From the NCBI GenBank assembly GCA_002304925.1, contig DBPT01000001.1:62001-126000 (forward strand): 64,000 bases of DNA, given 5' to 3'. Under the pieces are notes generated by a model. The model worked only from the letters and a program-made list of their open reading frames with translations, was not told the DNA's origin and made no database searches. The first letter of the stretch is position 1; the number at the start of each line of letters is the position of its first letter. The DNA comes from Prolixibacteraceae bacterium UBA1413. Its GTDB lineage: Bacteria > Bacteroidota > Bacteroidia > Bacteroidales > Prolixibacteraceae. The position numbers and the translations under genes were made by a program. Positions 36,188 through 44,484 of this stretch are shown in pieces.

Positions 36188-36222
36188 GAACGGGAGGGAT
36201 GGTTGCAGCATCCCTCCCGTTC
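36188..36222 (+). terminator. Intrinsic terminator after the second SusCD pair
   Basis: A perfect 14-base stem is formed by GAACGGGAGGGATG (36188-36201) and CATCCCTCCCGTTC (36209-36222) with a 7-base loop. Only a short T-rich run (aacttttc) follows, so it could also work as a transcript-end stabiliser. Confidence 0.85.
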
Positions 36223-36299
36223 AACTTTTCCGAAAATTGCATACTTCGGGGAATTTGAATATTTTTTTTTGACTTATGTAATATTTATACGGTGAGTTA

Positions 36300-37019
36300 A
36301 TGGAAGAAATTTTTGGTAAAATCTCCATTGGTCAGACGTTGAGTCAGAAGATAGAACGCAAGATTGAGGAGGCAATTCGTCAGAAGAAGCTGGTTCCGGG
36401 GGCTAAGTTGCCCTCGGAGAGGGAATTGTGTGAAAGTTTTGCCGTCAGCCGTACTGCCCTCCGTGAAGCGTTAAGGAGGCTGAGTGCACGCGGACTTATC
36501 AATGTCAGGAAGGGAAGTGGCATGTTCGTCTCGGAAATAAACATCGAAGATACCATTAAATCACTGAACCTTTACTATGACCTGAAATTCGACTCCAACC
36601 TGATCAGCCAGATCATAGAAGTCAGACGGCTTTTTGAACCGGAGATCGCACGACTGGCCGCCAGAAACCATACGGAAGAGGATATCTCCATTCTCAGGGA
36701 TAATATTACTGATCTGATCAATTGCGATCCCGACAACACACAGCAGGAGGTAGATGTGATCAACCGCTTCCACCTGAACCTGTCAAAGGCCACCGGCAAT
36801 CCAATTATCATGATTACGATGGAACCCATCTACAATTTGCTTCCCCGCATGCGCAACCTTATCTACGGCAATATTGAAGGGGAGAAAGAGTATACCCTCA
36901 GGCTTCAGCAGAACATTCTGGATGCCGTCGAACATGGCGACGGTCAGAACGCTTACCGATTTTCCGTGGAATTGCTCGAGAGAAATATGGAAGTATATAA
37001 CAAATACTTTAAAGACTGA
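36300..37019 (+). CDS. FadR-subfamily GntR transcriptional regulator (FCD domain)
   Basis: This 239-residue protein has an N-terminal GntR winged helix (KIEEAIRQKKLVPGAKLPSERELCESFAVSRTALREALRRL, about residues 22-62) and a C-terminal all-helical FCD ligand domain (IIEVRRLFEPEIARLAARNHTEEDI and INRFHLNLSKATGNPII, with His and Asp residues that bind metal or carboxylate ligands). Regulators of this kind in Bacteroidota often control sugar-acid or uronate use. It follows the second SusCD locus on the same strand after a terminator and may regulate it, or the nearby glucuronate-like genes; both are inferences. A GGGCT/AGCCC hairpin lies just after the stop (37024-37036) without a T-tract. Confidence 0.9.
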   Translation: MEEIFGKISIGQTLSQKIERKIEEAIRQKKLVPGAKLPSERELCESFAVSRTALREALRRLSARGLINVRKGSGMFVSEINIEDTIKSLNLYYDLKFDSNLISQIIEVRRLFEPEIARLAARNHTEEDISILRDNITDLINCDPDNTQQEVDVINRFHLNLSKATGNPIIMITMEPIYNLLPRMRNLIYGNIEGEKEYTLRLQQNILDAVEHGDGQNAYRFSVELLERNMEVYNKYFKD

Positions 37020-37185
37020 TCCGGGGCTATAAGCCCGTTAGCACAGGTCTGCCCGGAATGTGAGGGTTTCGCTGAGGGGCTGGCCATGTATACAAACGCT
37101 GCGATTTCGGCGGACCTTCCGGGGTGATGGGCTAATCCAACCTAAAGGCCGGCTGGAGAGAATCGCCTCGTGGATGTGGATTAAG

Positions 37186-37257
37186 TGACCTCACCGGGAA
37201 TCGAACCCAGATCACAAGAACCGGAATCTTGCATTTTATCCATTAAACTATGAGGCC
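37186..37257 (-). tRNA. tRNA-Arg (anticodon CCG)
   Basis: Read on the minus strand it folds as a cloverleaf: acceptor arms GGCCTCA/TGAGGTC, anticodon stem CAAGA/TCTTG around loop TTCCGGT with anticodon CCG, and T-arm CTGGG-TTCGATT-CCCGG. The discriminator base is A and the 3' CCA is not encoded. It decodes CGG. Confidence 0.95.
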
Positions 37258-37294
37258 GGATGACGCTGAAGAATCAGGTCGGATATCTACGCTG

Positions 37295-37322
37295 CAAAAA
37301 TAGTAAATTTTGGGATTTTCAA
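37295..37322 (-). promoter_or_regulatory. Probable promoter of tRNA-Arg
   Basis: On the minus strand a TTG (37320-37322) precedes TATTTTTG (37295-37302) by 17 bases; the -7 box fits TAnnTTTG exactly while the spacing is slightly short. It sits about 40 bases upstream of the tRNA 5' end. Confidence 0.5.
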
Positions 37323-37334
37323 TGGTGTCTGAGG

Positions 37335-38207
37335 TTATTTCAAGCCAGCGGTGAATGCAATGAGCCATTCCCGTAAGTCATCTCTGATTTCTTCGTCCTG
37401 AAGACCGTACAGGATGTTGGTTTTGAGGAATCCCAGCTTGTTGCCGATATCGAACCGTTTCCCATTGAAGATCAAACCGTACATCGGGTATTTTTTTACC
37501 ATCAGCCGCATGGCGTCAGTCAGCTGAATCTCATTGTTTTTCCCCGGAAGGATATGTTCTAGGTAGTCGAAGATTTCAGGCGTGAAGATATACCGGCTGG
37601 CGATCGCCAGGTTGGAGGGAGCTTCTGAAGGATTTGGCTTTTCAATCCAGTCGGTGGCTTTCAGAACCTGAGCATCGACAGGGGTTCCGTCAATCACACC
37701 GTACCGGTGGATCATCTCGGGTTTTACTTTTTCTAGGGCTACCACAGAACTCCCGTATTGCTCGTACACGTCGATCAACTGCCGGGTAACCGGTTTGCCT
37801 TCGCTCTTTACGAGGGTATCCCCGAGGAGTATGGCGAAAGGTTCGTTGTTGACATGGTATCGGGCCAGGCGGATGGCATCGCCGAGTCCGTTCATCTCTT
37901 TCTGCCAAACAAAATGAATGTTGGCCAAGTCTGAAATCTTCCTGATCTTTTCCAGCATGTCGAAATTTCCTTTTTCCAGGAGGGTTTCCTCCAGGATCGG
38001 ACTACGGTCAAAATGCTCTTCGATGGCGCGTTTGCCCTTGCCGATGATCATGAGTATATCGGTGATTCCCGATGCGACGGCTTCTTCCACGACATACTGG
38101 ATGACCGGCGTGTCGACGATGGGAATCATCTCTTTGGGCTGCGATTTGGTGATGGGCAGGAACCGGGTGCCATACCCGGCTGCCGGAATGACGGCTTTCT
38201 TTATCAT
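37335..38207 (-). CDS. galU: UTP-glucose-1-phosphate uridylyltransferase
   Basis: This 290-residue nucleotidyltransferase has the GalU signature near the N-terminus (IPAAGYGTRFLPITKSQPKEM) and the later EKPNPSEAPSNLA and GKNNEIQLTDAM blocks. It makes UDP-glucose from UTP and glucose-1-phosphate in the cytoplasm. Length and motifs are normal for bacterial GalU. Its start overlaps the stop of the GHMP kinase by 4 bases, so the two are made together. That pairing hints that this enzyme may also, or mainly, use glucuronate-1-phosphate; the sequence alone cannot show it. Confidence 0.93.
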   Translation of the reverse strand: MIKKAVIPAAGYGTRFLPITKSQPKEMIPIVDTPVIQYVVEEAVASGITDILMIIGKGKRAIEEHFDRSPILEETLLEKGNFDMLEKIRKISDLANIHFVWQKEMNGLGDAIRLARYHVNNEPFAILLGDTLVKSEGKPVTRQLIDVYEQYGSSVVALEKVKPEMIHRYGVIDGTPVDAQVLKATDWIEKPNPSEAPSNLAIASRYIFTPEIFDYLEHILPGKNNEIQLTDAMRLMVKKYPMYGLIFNGKRFDIGNKLGFLKTNILYGLQDEEIRDDLREWLIAFTAGLK

Positions 38208-39208
38208 TGCTTCCTGACAATTTTCGGTTTGATGACAGCTATATGATTAATTTCCAGCAGATTTTTCAGTTTTTCGAACATCGCTTCATCGCGATACGTG
38301 CCGATGATGGCGCCCCCTGACCCGGTAAATTTGGCACTTGCCCCGGCTGACCGGGCAAGCTCGACCATTTCGATGTTCCCTTGCGAAATGGGAATCGTTT
38401 TCCTCCTAAGATCGAAATTTTCGTTCATCAGCTGATGGATAGTCTCATAATCCCTGTTCCGCATGGCCGATAAAAAATCAGTGGTCAGTTCGCCCCATCT
38501 TTTCATAGCTGCCAGGACTGCAGGATCTCCGATCTCAAAACGCGCCCTGAGGTTGTTGTGGGTCACTTCCGTCCCTTCGGAAAGGTTTTTCCGGAAAGCA
38601 ATATAAAAGGGAGGGAAACATCCGGCATCCAGGTGTTCATAGACGCCGTATCCTTTACTTTCCATATGTTCCCGGTTAAAATCCATATATACCGGATGTT
38701 CGTAAACCTGGGCCACCCGGTCCTGGAGTCCGGCGGAGATTCCCAACTCACGGATTTCTACCGATAAGACCAGGTTGGCCAGGATTTCCGGCGGAATCTG
38801 AACGTTGAAGAATAGCTGCAATGCCTTGAAGCAGGCCGTGATGATGGCGCTTGAACCCGCCAGGCCCAGTCGCAGCGGTATCGTCGAATTGTACCGGATG
38901 GTAAAATTGCGGTCATCAAGGGGAATTCCGTTGTTCTTACAATGTTCGTAGAAGACCTTCACGGAAGCTTTCAGTAACCGCAAGCCACCATAATAGCCGG
39001 CAAAATTGACATCATCGGCAAGATCCTTCATCCCTCTGAACAAAGCTACATCAAAACGCTCAGGCTTGATCTCGAGCTCAGGGGTTTCGTATAACTGCAC
39101 CCTGGCAATAAAGTTGGAAAACACAAAGGCGATGGTCTTCCCGTAATAACCGTCGGAAGGGTTCCCGATCACCGCAGCGCGGGGGTAACTATATGTTTCA
39201 ATGATCAT
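38204..39208 (-). CDS. GHMP-family sugar kinase, glucuronokinase-like
   Basis: This 334-residue GHMP kinase shows the N-terminal ARAAVIGNPSDGYYGKTIA-like motif (residues about 9-26), the ATP-binding motif 2 as PLRLGLAGSSAI (about 111-122) and motif 3 as SAKFTGSGGAIIG near the C-terminus. The strong GNPSDGYYGKT motif resembles plant glucuronokinase (GlcA to GlcA-1-phosphate) more than galactokinase or homoserine kinase. Overlap with galU by 4 bases suggests a salvage route glucuronate to GlcA-1-P to UDP-GlcA. Glucuronate specificity is inferred from motif and context; other anomeric sugar kinases remain possible. Confidence 0.75.
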   Translation of the reverse strand: MIIETYSYPRAAVIGNPSDGYYGKTIAFVFSNFIARVQLYETPELEIKPERFDVALFRGMKDLADDVNFAGYYGGLRLLKASVKVFYEHCKNNGIPLDDRNFTIRYNSTIPLRLGLAGSSAIITACFKALQLFFNVQIPPEILANLVLSVEIRELGISAGLQDRVAQVYEHPVYMDFNREHMESKGYGVYEHLDAGCFPPFYIAFRKNLSEGTEVTHNNLRARFEIGDPAVLAAMKRWGELTTDFLSAMRNRDYETIHQLMNENFDLRRKTIPISQGNIEMVELARSAGASAKFTGSGGAIIGTYRDEAMFEKLKNLLEINHIAVIKPKIVRKQ

Positions 39209-39230
39209 GATAAACCTGAAAATAGGGCAG

Positions 39231-39262
39231 CAAAGGTAATAATTTTGTCGTTGGCTCTGCAG
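39231..39262 (-). promoter_or_regulatory. Probable promoter of the kinase-galU operon
   Basis: On the minus strand CTG (39260-39262) precedes TACCTTTG (39231-39238) by 21 bases. The -7 box fits TAnnTTTG exactly; the -33 element has C for the first T. Confidence 0.55.
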
Positions 39263-39366
39263 CCGCTATGGTTGTCAGTTCGCTCAGGCTGATCCGTCCC
39301 GGGTGGAATCCGGACGGGCTGTGTCCTTCTCCAAATGCCGGATAGAATCAAAATAAGTTCAATACT

Positions 39367-41274
39367 CTATTTCCCCCATTTTTTGACCGCTTCCAGGTTA
39401 GTGGAATTGATGATGTTCTTGGCCTCTGGTTTGTAGAGAAAATCCAGTTCTTTGGAAAAGTATTTCGTTATTTTGCCCCTGACCATTTTCATGGTACTGT
39501 TGATCAGTCCGTTGGTTTCCGTAAACGCTTCAGGCAAAAAGGCGATGGCAGTGGGAAGCCATCGTTCGGGGAACATCCCTTCGAACCTGCCTCCTTTCTT
39601 ATATGCATCGATCTCCTGCTGGATCAGTTTCAGGACTGCTTCATCCCAGACCGGTGATTCCGGTTTGGTACCCTTTTTCTCCAGTTCATGCCTGATGGCA
39701 TTCATATTGGGAACCACCAGTCCGACCGTGTAAGGATTCTGATTGTTGTACAGCATCACCTGGTCGATGAATGGGGATTGGTCGACCATGGCTTCCTCGA
39801 TACCCTCGGGACTGAATTTTTCGCCGTCGTTGCTGATCAGCAGGCTTTTGAACCGTCCGAGGACATGGAGGAAGCCGTCGGCGTCCATAAATCCCATATC
39901 ACCTGTATGGAGCCAGCCATCCACGATTGTTTCGGCGGTGGCTTTGGGATTTTTCCAATAGCCCACCATCACATTGTCTCCCTTGATGGTGATTTCCCCT
40001 TTCTCTCCCAGGGGAAGTTCGTTGCCCTTGTCATCCACGATTTTGAGCTCCATGTATTTGACCAGCTTACCTGATGAACCGAATTTGATGGCATCGAGGG
40101 AATTGCTGGATATTACCGGGGAGGATTCGGAAAGGCCGTATCCCTGGCACATGGGGATTCCGATGGCATAGAAGAAACGCTGCAATTCGGTATCCAGAAG
40201 GGCGCCTCCGCCGATGAAAAATTTCATTTCTCCTCCGAAGTTTTCCCTGATTTTGCTGAAGAGGATTTTATCGAAGAGTGAAACCAGGGGTTTTAGAAGG
40301 ATTCTCGACCCTTTCCCCTTGTCCCAGCCGATTCCGTTGTACCGGTATGCCACTTTCAGGGCGAAATTGAAAAGGGCGACGATCACTTTCCCCTTTTTCT
40401 GAATACCGGCTTCGATGTTTTTTCTGAAATTCTTGGCCAGGGCAGGCACGCTCATCATGACATGAGGTTTAACCTCCATGATATTTTTCGGGACATTCCG
40501 CAAAGCTTCCAGAGGAGATTTTCCGGGATCAACCGATGCCACCGAAGCCCCATTGTACATAAAACAGTACATGCAGGCGGTGTGGGCGAAGGAGTGGTCC
40601 CAGGGGAGCAGGGTGAGGGTACGATAGGAGGAGTCAATGGTCATCAGCGTGTTGGCCTGTATGGTGTTGGCGGCATAATTGAGATGCGAAAGCATGATCC
40701 CTTTCGGATCGGCAGTAGTTCCCGAAGTATAGCTGATGTTGGCCAGGTCGTCGGGCGCGATGTTCTTCCACACTTTGTCAAGTTTTTCCGGCTCTGTCTT
40801 CAGCAATTCATCGCCGAATTGTTTGACCGCCTCAAAACTTATGTCCCCCTTGCCGTATTCATCCTTACCATCGAGATAGATCACCAGTTCAAGTTCCGGG
40901 AGTGAATTCCTGATTTCCTCCGCTTTCGGCGCCTGGTTCCGGGAAACGATAAGCATTCTGGTCCCCGAATGTTTCATGCGAAAAATCAATTCCGACTGGG
41001 CATCCAGTTTTGTGGAAAGCGGAACATTGATTCCCCCGGCATAGAGAATCCCCAATTCGGCAATCGCCCAGTCAGGCCTTCCTTCTGAAATCAATCCGAT
41101 CCTGTCACCTTTTTGTATCCCCAGTCGGATTAGCCCTGCGGCAAAACGGAGAACCTGTTCCCGGGTTTGACGGTACGTAATTCCTTCATATTTTCCGTCC
41201 CGCTTTTCCATGAGGTAGATCAGATCGCCATACTTTTCGACGCTGGTTTCAAGCAGTTCAACAATCGTTCTCAT
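39367..41274 (-). CDS. AMP-forming long-chain acyl-CoA synthetase (FadD-like)
   Basis: This 635-residue adenylating enzyme has the P-loop ISYTSGTTADPKG (about residues 180-192), the GYGLSESSPV motif, TGDMGFMDADGFLHVLGRFK with the hinge region, and a C-terminal Lys-rich GKITKYF segment. It activates fatty acids to acyl-CoA through an acyl-AMP intermediate in the cytoplasm or at the membrane. Size and motifs match Bacteroidota long-chain-fatty-acid-CoA ligases. It stands alone on the minus strand, divergent from a GntR-type regulator. The chain-length preference cannot be told. Confidence 0.93.
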   Translation of the reverse strand: MRTIVELLETSVEKYGDLIYLMEKRDGKYEGITYRQTREQVLRFAAGLIRLGIQKGDRIGLISEGRPDWAIAELGILYAGGINVPLSTKLDAQSELIFRMKHSGTRMLIVSRNQAPKAEEIRNSLPELELVIYLDGKDEYGKGDISFEAVKQFGDELLKTEPEKLDKVWKNIAPDDLANISYTSGTTADPKGIMLSHLNYAANTIQANTLMTIDSSYRTLTLLPWDHSFAHTACMYCFMYNGASVASVDPGKSPLEALRNVPKNIMEVKPHVMMSVPALAKNFRKNIEAGIQKKGKVIVALFNFALKVAYRYNGIGWDKGKGSRILLKPLVSLFDKILFSKIRENFGGEMKFFIGGGALLDTELQRFFYAIGIPMCQGYGLSESSPVISSNSLDAIKFGSSGKLVKYMELKIVDDKGNELPLGEKGEITIKGDNVMVGYWKNPKATAETIVDGWLHTGDMGFMDADGFLHVLGRFKSLLISNDGEKFSPEGIEEAMVDQSPFIDQVMLYNNQNPYTVGLVVPNMNAIRHELEKKGTKPESPVWDEAVLKLIQQEIDAYKKGGRFEGMFPERWLPTAIAFLPEAFTETNGLINSTMKMVRGKITKYFSKELDFLYKPEAKNIINSTNLEAVKKWGK

Positions 41275-41384
41275 ACGTATCTGTTTTAGTTTTTATAGTT
41301 GATTCAGAATTTCTTGCAGCACAGTACTTCCAAAAAATCAGCCACCCGGCAAAAAAAATAACCTATAAAAGGCTAATGATTGTT

Positions 41385-41418
41385 CAAATGTAACTATTTT
41401 TAAGAAATAAAAAATCAG
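41385..41418 (-). promoter_or_regulatory. Possible promoter of the acyl-CoA synthetase gene
   Basis: TACATTTG (41385-41392 on the minus strand) fits TAnnTTTG. The nearest -33-like element is CTG at 41416-41418, 23 bases upstream, which is longer than usual, so the call is tentative. Confidence 0.4.
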
Positions 41419-41544
41419 ACCTGAATCAACGTGAAAAATTCGCACATTCTTTGTTTTTTCCGGAAAGTCTTGACTGCCAATGTAATGGTTTTTGTTCCGG
41501 TTTCTAAGGGGGAGATCTTCTTTTGCCGAAAAAATGCCTGACGG

Positions 41545-42549
41545 ATGAAGCGGAATATAATTCTATATGATCCTGATTCCCAAGTGCCCAAATACCGGCA
41601 GATTGTGATCTCCATCAAACGGGCCATTGAAAAAAGATCGCTCAGGAAAGGGGATAAAATTCCGTCCATCAACCAGGTATGCAATACATGCAACCTGAGT
41701 CGTGACACAGTGATGATGGCGTATAATGAGCTGAAGTCGCACGGAATTATCACTAGTAACAAGGGGAAGGGGTACTTCGTCGAAAGTACCGATATCGAAT
41801 TGGAGGAGCGGGTTTTTCTGTTGTTTGATGAGTTAAATGCTTTTAAGGAGGATCTTTATAATTCCCTGGTCGAAGGACTTAATTCAAAAGCGATGGTGGA
41901 TATATTCTTTCACCACTTTAACTACCAGGTCTTTAAAAACCATATCATTGAGAGCGCAGGGAAGTACACATCGTATGTAATCATGCCCGCTTCCTTCGAC
42001 AACATTGGCCATTTGGTTCAAAAATTGCCGGCTGACCGCGTTTATATCCTCGACCGGCTGAAACCTGAACTGGCAGGGTATCCTGTCGTTTACCAGGATT
42101 TTGAAGCCGATGTTTATGATGCTCTCGTTTCTGAGGTGAAGTTGCTGTCAAAATACCGTCGGTTGGTATTTGTGCAACCGGGAGGAAAGGAACCGGCTGA
42201 GCGGGTGAACGGATTCAAACGGTTCTGTCAGGAAAACAAATTCGAGTTTAAGGTGGTGAAAACCCTCGGTGACATCCGGCCGCTCTTGTACGACGTCTTT
42301 CTGGTTCCTTCCGACAGAATGTTGGTTGAATTGATTAAGACCGCCATGGATTATGAATTTTCCATCGGTGAGAATTTCGGCATCATCTCGTTTAATGATT
42401 GTATGCTGAAGCAAGTGGTTGCCGGCGGGATTACTACCATATCGACTGATTTTACCTGTATGGGAAAAGAACTCTCTTCCATGATCCTGAACCGGGGAAC
42501 CGGACAGTTCAGGAACAAATCGGGAATCACTGTCCGGAAATCGCTGTAA
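41545..42549 (+). CDS. GntR-family regulator with periplasmic-binding-protein-like ligand domain
   Basis: This 334-residue protein has an N-terminal winged helix (VPKYRQIVISIKRAIEKR to YNELKSHGIITSNKGKGYFV, about residues 14-80) followed by a LacI/PBP-like sugar-sensing domain (about 110-330), ending IISFNDCMLKQVVAGGITTI and TTISTDFTCMGKEL. This is the architecture of Bacteroides FucR-type repressors that sense sugars such as fucose or arabinose. It is divergent from the acyl-CoA synthetase and followed by a phosphoesterase; no sugar-catabolic genes are adjacent, so its targets are unknown and probably distant. Confidence 0.9.
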   Translation: MKRNIILYDPDSQVPKYRQIVISIKRAIEKRSLRKGDKIPSINQVCNTCNLSRDTVMMAYNELKSHGIITSNKGKGYFVESTDIELEERVFLLFDELNAFKEDLYNSLVEGLNSKAMVDIFFHHFNYQVFKNHIIESAGKYTSYVIMPASFDNIGHLVQKLPADRVYILDRLKPELAGYPVVYQDFEADVYDALVSEVKLLSKYRRLVFVQPGGKEPAERVNGFKRFCQENKFEFKVVKTLGDIRPLLYDVFLVPSDRMLVELIKTAMDYEFSIGENFGIISFNDCMLKQVVAGGITTISTDFTCMGKELSSMILNRGTGQFRNKSGITVRKSL

Positions 42550-42585
42550 TCCCTATGGTGCTTTGTATTGATTTAAGTTGTTTTC

Positions 42586-43503
42586 ATGTTTGACATCATC
42601 GGAGATATTCACGGGTGCGCTTCGCTGCTTAAAACCCTGTTGAAGCGGCTGGGTTATGAGAAAAAGGGTATGACTTTCATACATCCGGAAAGAAAGGCGG
42701 TTTTTGTCGGGGATTTTGTTAATCGGGGACAGGAAATTCGACAAACCCTTCAAATTATCAGGGGTATGGTAGAAAGCGGTCATGCCTTGGCCATTTTGGG
42801 AAATCACGAGATAGAGGCTGTGCTGTTTTCCATAAAGCGGGATAAAAAGGAGTCCCCTCTTAATAAAGACGGGAAGCGTTACGATTCTGTCCATGAAACA
42901 GTCCTTCAGTTCAGCAATTTCCGGGATGAGTGGAAATCGTACTGCAAATGGCTGCGTTCGCTTCCTCTTTTCATTGAAGAAGAAGGAGTGCGGATTGTTC
43001 ATGCCTGCTGGAAAGATGAGAATATTCAACTGATACGCGATGAATTGCCTCCGGGAAAGATACCCAAGGCCGTTTTACGGAATCTGGTTTTGGATTCACG
43101 GTCCCCTCTTTCACAAGCTATTCTTCAGTCCACACGCGGTATTCACCTGATCATGCCTCCCAACCTGCGCGTCTATGATAATTTACGCAGGAATCATCAT
43201 CTTTTCAGAATCAGGTGGTGGGAGAGTCCGGTTGGGATGACTTTCCAACAATTCTCTTTCGAAAGCAAATTCAAGCTTCCTGCTTATACCATTCCACCCG
43301 AAATTCTTCATGAAAACGAACCCTATCCTGAAGACGCGCCGCCTGTTTTTTTTGGGCATTACTGCCGGGGAAACGGACCGCATGTAATCAGGGGAAATCT
43401 CTGTTGTGTCGATGCCTGTGTGACGGGTACAAAACGGCTTGCGGCTTACCGGTGGGATGGCGAAACTCAATTGTCTCCTGAAAAAATGGTATTTTCAAAG
43501 TAA
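42586..43503 (+). CDS. Calcineurin-like metallophosphoesterase (PrpE/Ser-Thr phosphatase-like)
   Basis: This 305-residue protein opens MFDIIGDIHGCASLL (metal motif GDIHG), then KAVFVGDFVNRG (GDxxxRG) and ILGNHEIEAV (GNHE), with later His residues, all classic for the calcineurin-like fold. It is closest in layout to PrpE and bis(5'-nucleosyl)-tetraphosphatases, which hydrolyse diadenosine tetraphosphate; some relatives are protein phosphatases. No signal peptide. The substrate is uncertain. The dispersed repeat copy B begins 8 bases after its stop. Confidence 0.88.
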   Translation: MFDIIGDIHGCASLLKTLLKRLGYEKKGMTFIHPERKAVFVGDFVNRGQEIRQTLQIIRGMVESGHALAILGNHEIEAVLFSIKRDKKESPLNKDGKRYDSVHETVLQFSNFRDEWKSYCKWLRSLPLFIEEEGVRIVHACWKDENIQLIRDELPPGKIPKAVLRNLVLDSRSPLSQAILQSTRGIHLIMPPNLRVYDNLRRNHHLFRIRWWESPVGMTFQQFSFESKFKLPAYTIPPEILHENEPYPEDAPPVFFGHYCRGNGPHVIRGNLCCVDACVTGTKRLAAYRWDGETQLSPEKMVFSK

Positions 43504-43510
43504 TTATTGT

Positions 43511-43655
43511 TATTCCGGCAAGCACATTGACTGCATCTGTTCTTTGTGCCAGATAAACATTAATGCCTGGTCTCTGCTAATGGCAGATCCCGTCAAGAAA
43601 CTCGTCGAACTCATCCCGGTTTTCCGGGATTCGTTTCCCCGCCGGCTCTGCCGCG
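43511..43655 (+). repeat. Dispersed structured repeat, copy B
   Basis: This copy is 145 bases, full-length against copy A (19075-19220). It keeps the perfect ATCCCGG-TTTT-CCGGGAT hairpin (43613-43630) and the CATTAATG core. It lies between a plus-strand stop codon and the tRNA-Asp promoter. Short frames across it are by-products of the repeat. Confidence 0.85.
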
Positions 43656-43688
43656 TGGAGTTTCAAATGACTTTTTTTTTAGTGGTTA

Positions 43689-43718
43689 TTGCACCATTAA
43701 AAAAAAGGTCTATATTTG
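43689..43718 (+). promoter_or_regulatory. Promoter of tRNA-Asp
   Basis: TTG (43689-43691), 19 bases, then TATATTTG (43711-43718) is an exact match to the Bacteroidota housekeeping promoter. It lies about 50 bases upstream of the tRNA. Confidence 0.85.
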
Positions 43719-43769
43719 CACCACTTTTGAAAACAATCCAGGTTTTTTACAAGAGGTTCTAAAGATTTT

Positions 43770-43846
43770 GGTGCGGTAGTTCAGTTGGTTAGAATATCGG
43801 CCTGTCACGCCGAGGGTCGCGGGTTCGAGTCCCGTCCGCACCGCCA
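43770..43846 (+). tRNA. tRNA-Asp (anticodon GTC)
   Basis: The cloverleaf is complete: acceptor GGTGCGG/CCGCACC, anticodon stem TCGGC/GCCGA with loop CTGTCAC (anticodon GTC), T-arm GCGGG-TTCGAGT-CCCGT, discriminator G and an encoded CCA at the end. Confidence 0.97.
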
Positions 43847-43848
43847 GA

Positions 43849-43871
43849 GGGAGCAGATTGCTCCCTTTTTT
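43849..43871 (+). terminator. Intrinsic terminator after tRNA-Asp
   Basis: Stem GGGAGC (43849-43854) pairs with GCTCCC (43860-43865) around the loop AGATT, followed by six T residues. Confidence 0.9.
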
Positions 43872-43942
43872 GTGCGCTGTGTATAGCGTGCAACTTGACA
43901 GTTTAAGTCTTTTATGGGGGTAATAGTGCCACCCGTCAAAAA

Positions 43943-44482
43943 TTATTGGAGTGGTTTGAAAAAGCTGAAATGGACACTGCCGTAATGACGCATCTCCTGA
44001 AACCCGGGAAGTTGGTTGAAACGGAAGGCTTTGGGGTGCTCCAGGATGAATAAGCCGCCGGGTTTCACCACACCGGCATTCAGGATGCTTTCGGGGGCTG
44101 TGGCGAACCAGGGGGCGTTGTAAGGCGGATCGGCGAACACCAGGTCGTAGGCTTCACCACTCCGGGCCAGCACCTTGAACACATCGTTCTGGTATAGCCT
44201 GAGATTGTCGATGCGCAGTTCGGCGATCACCTTGCGGATGAACTTGCAATGGACGAAATCCTTTTCCACGGCGGTCACCTGCCGGCAGCCCCGGCTGACC
44301 AGTTCGAAACTGATGCTTCCCGTGCCGGCAAACAAATCCAGCGCATCGGTAACCTCCCAGTGGACGCGGTTGTCCAGGATGTCAAAAAGACCCTCCTTGC
44401 TGAAATCGGTCGTGGGCCGCGCCCGGAAAGAGTTGCCGGGTTCGAAATGACGCCCTTTATATATTCCTCCTACAATCCGCAT
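43943..44482 (-). CDS. rsmD: 16S rRNA (guanine966-N2)-methyltransferase RsmD
   Basis: This 179-residue methyltransferase begins MRIVGGIYKGRHFE and has ARPTTDFSKEGLFDIL, the SAM-binding motif LDLFAGTGSISFEL (about 49-62) and the catalytic DPPYNAP (about 117-123) of N2-guanine methylases. It modifies 16S rRNA position 966 during small-subunit assembly. Its start lies 2 bases after the stop of the DUF3822 gene, so they form an operon, an order seen in other Bacteroidota. Confidence 0.95.
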   Translation of the reverse strand: MRIVGGIYKGRHFEPGNSFRARPTTDFSKEGLFDILDNRVHWEVTDALDLFAGTGSISFELVSRGCRQVTAVEKDFVHCKFIRKVIAELRIDNLRLYQNDVFKVLARSGEAYDLVFADPPYNAPWFATAPESILNAGVVKPGGLFILEHPKAFRFNQLPGFQEMRHYGSVHFSFFKPLQ

Positions 44483-44484
44483 AG

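Noticed and set aside
43770..43846. tRNA-Asp as an integration site of a mobile island
   Set aside because: There is no integrase, no repeat of the tRNA 3' end and the neighbours are housekeeping genes.
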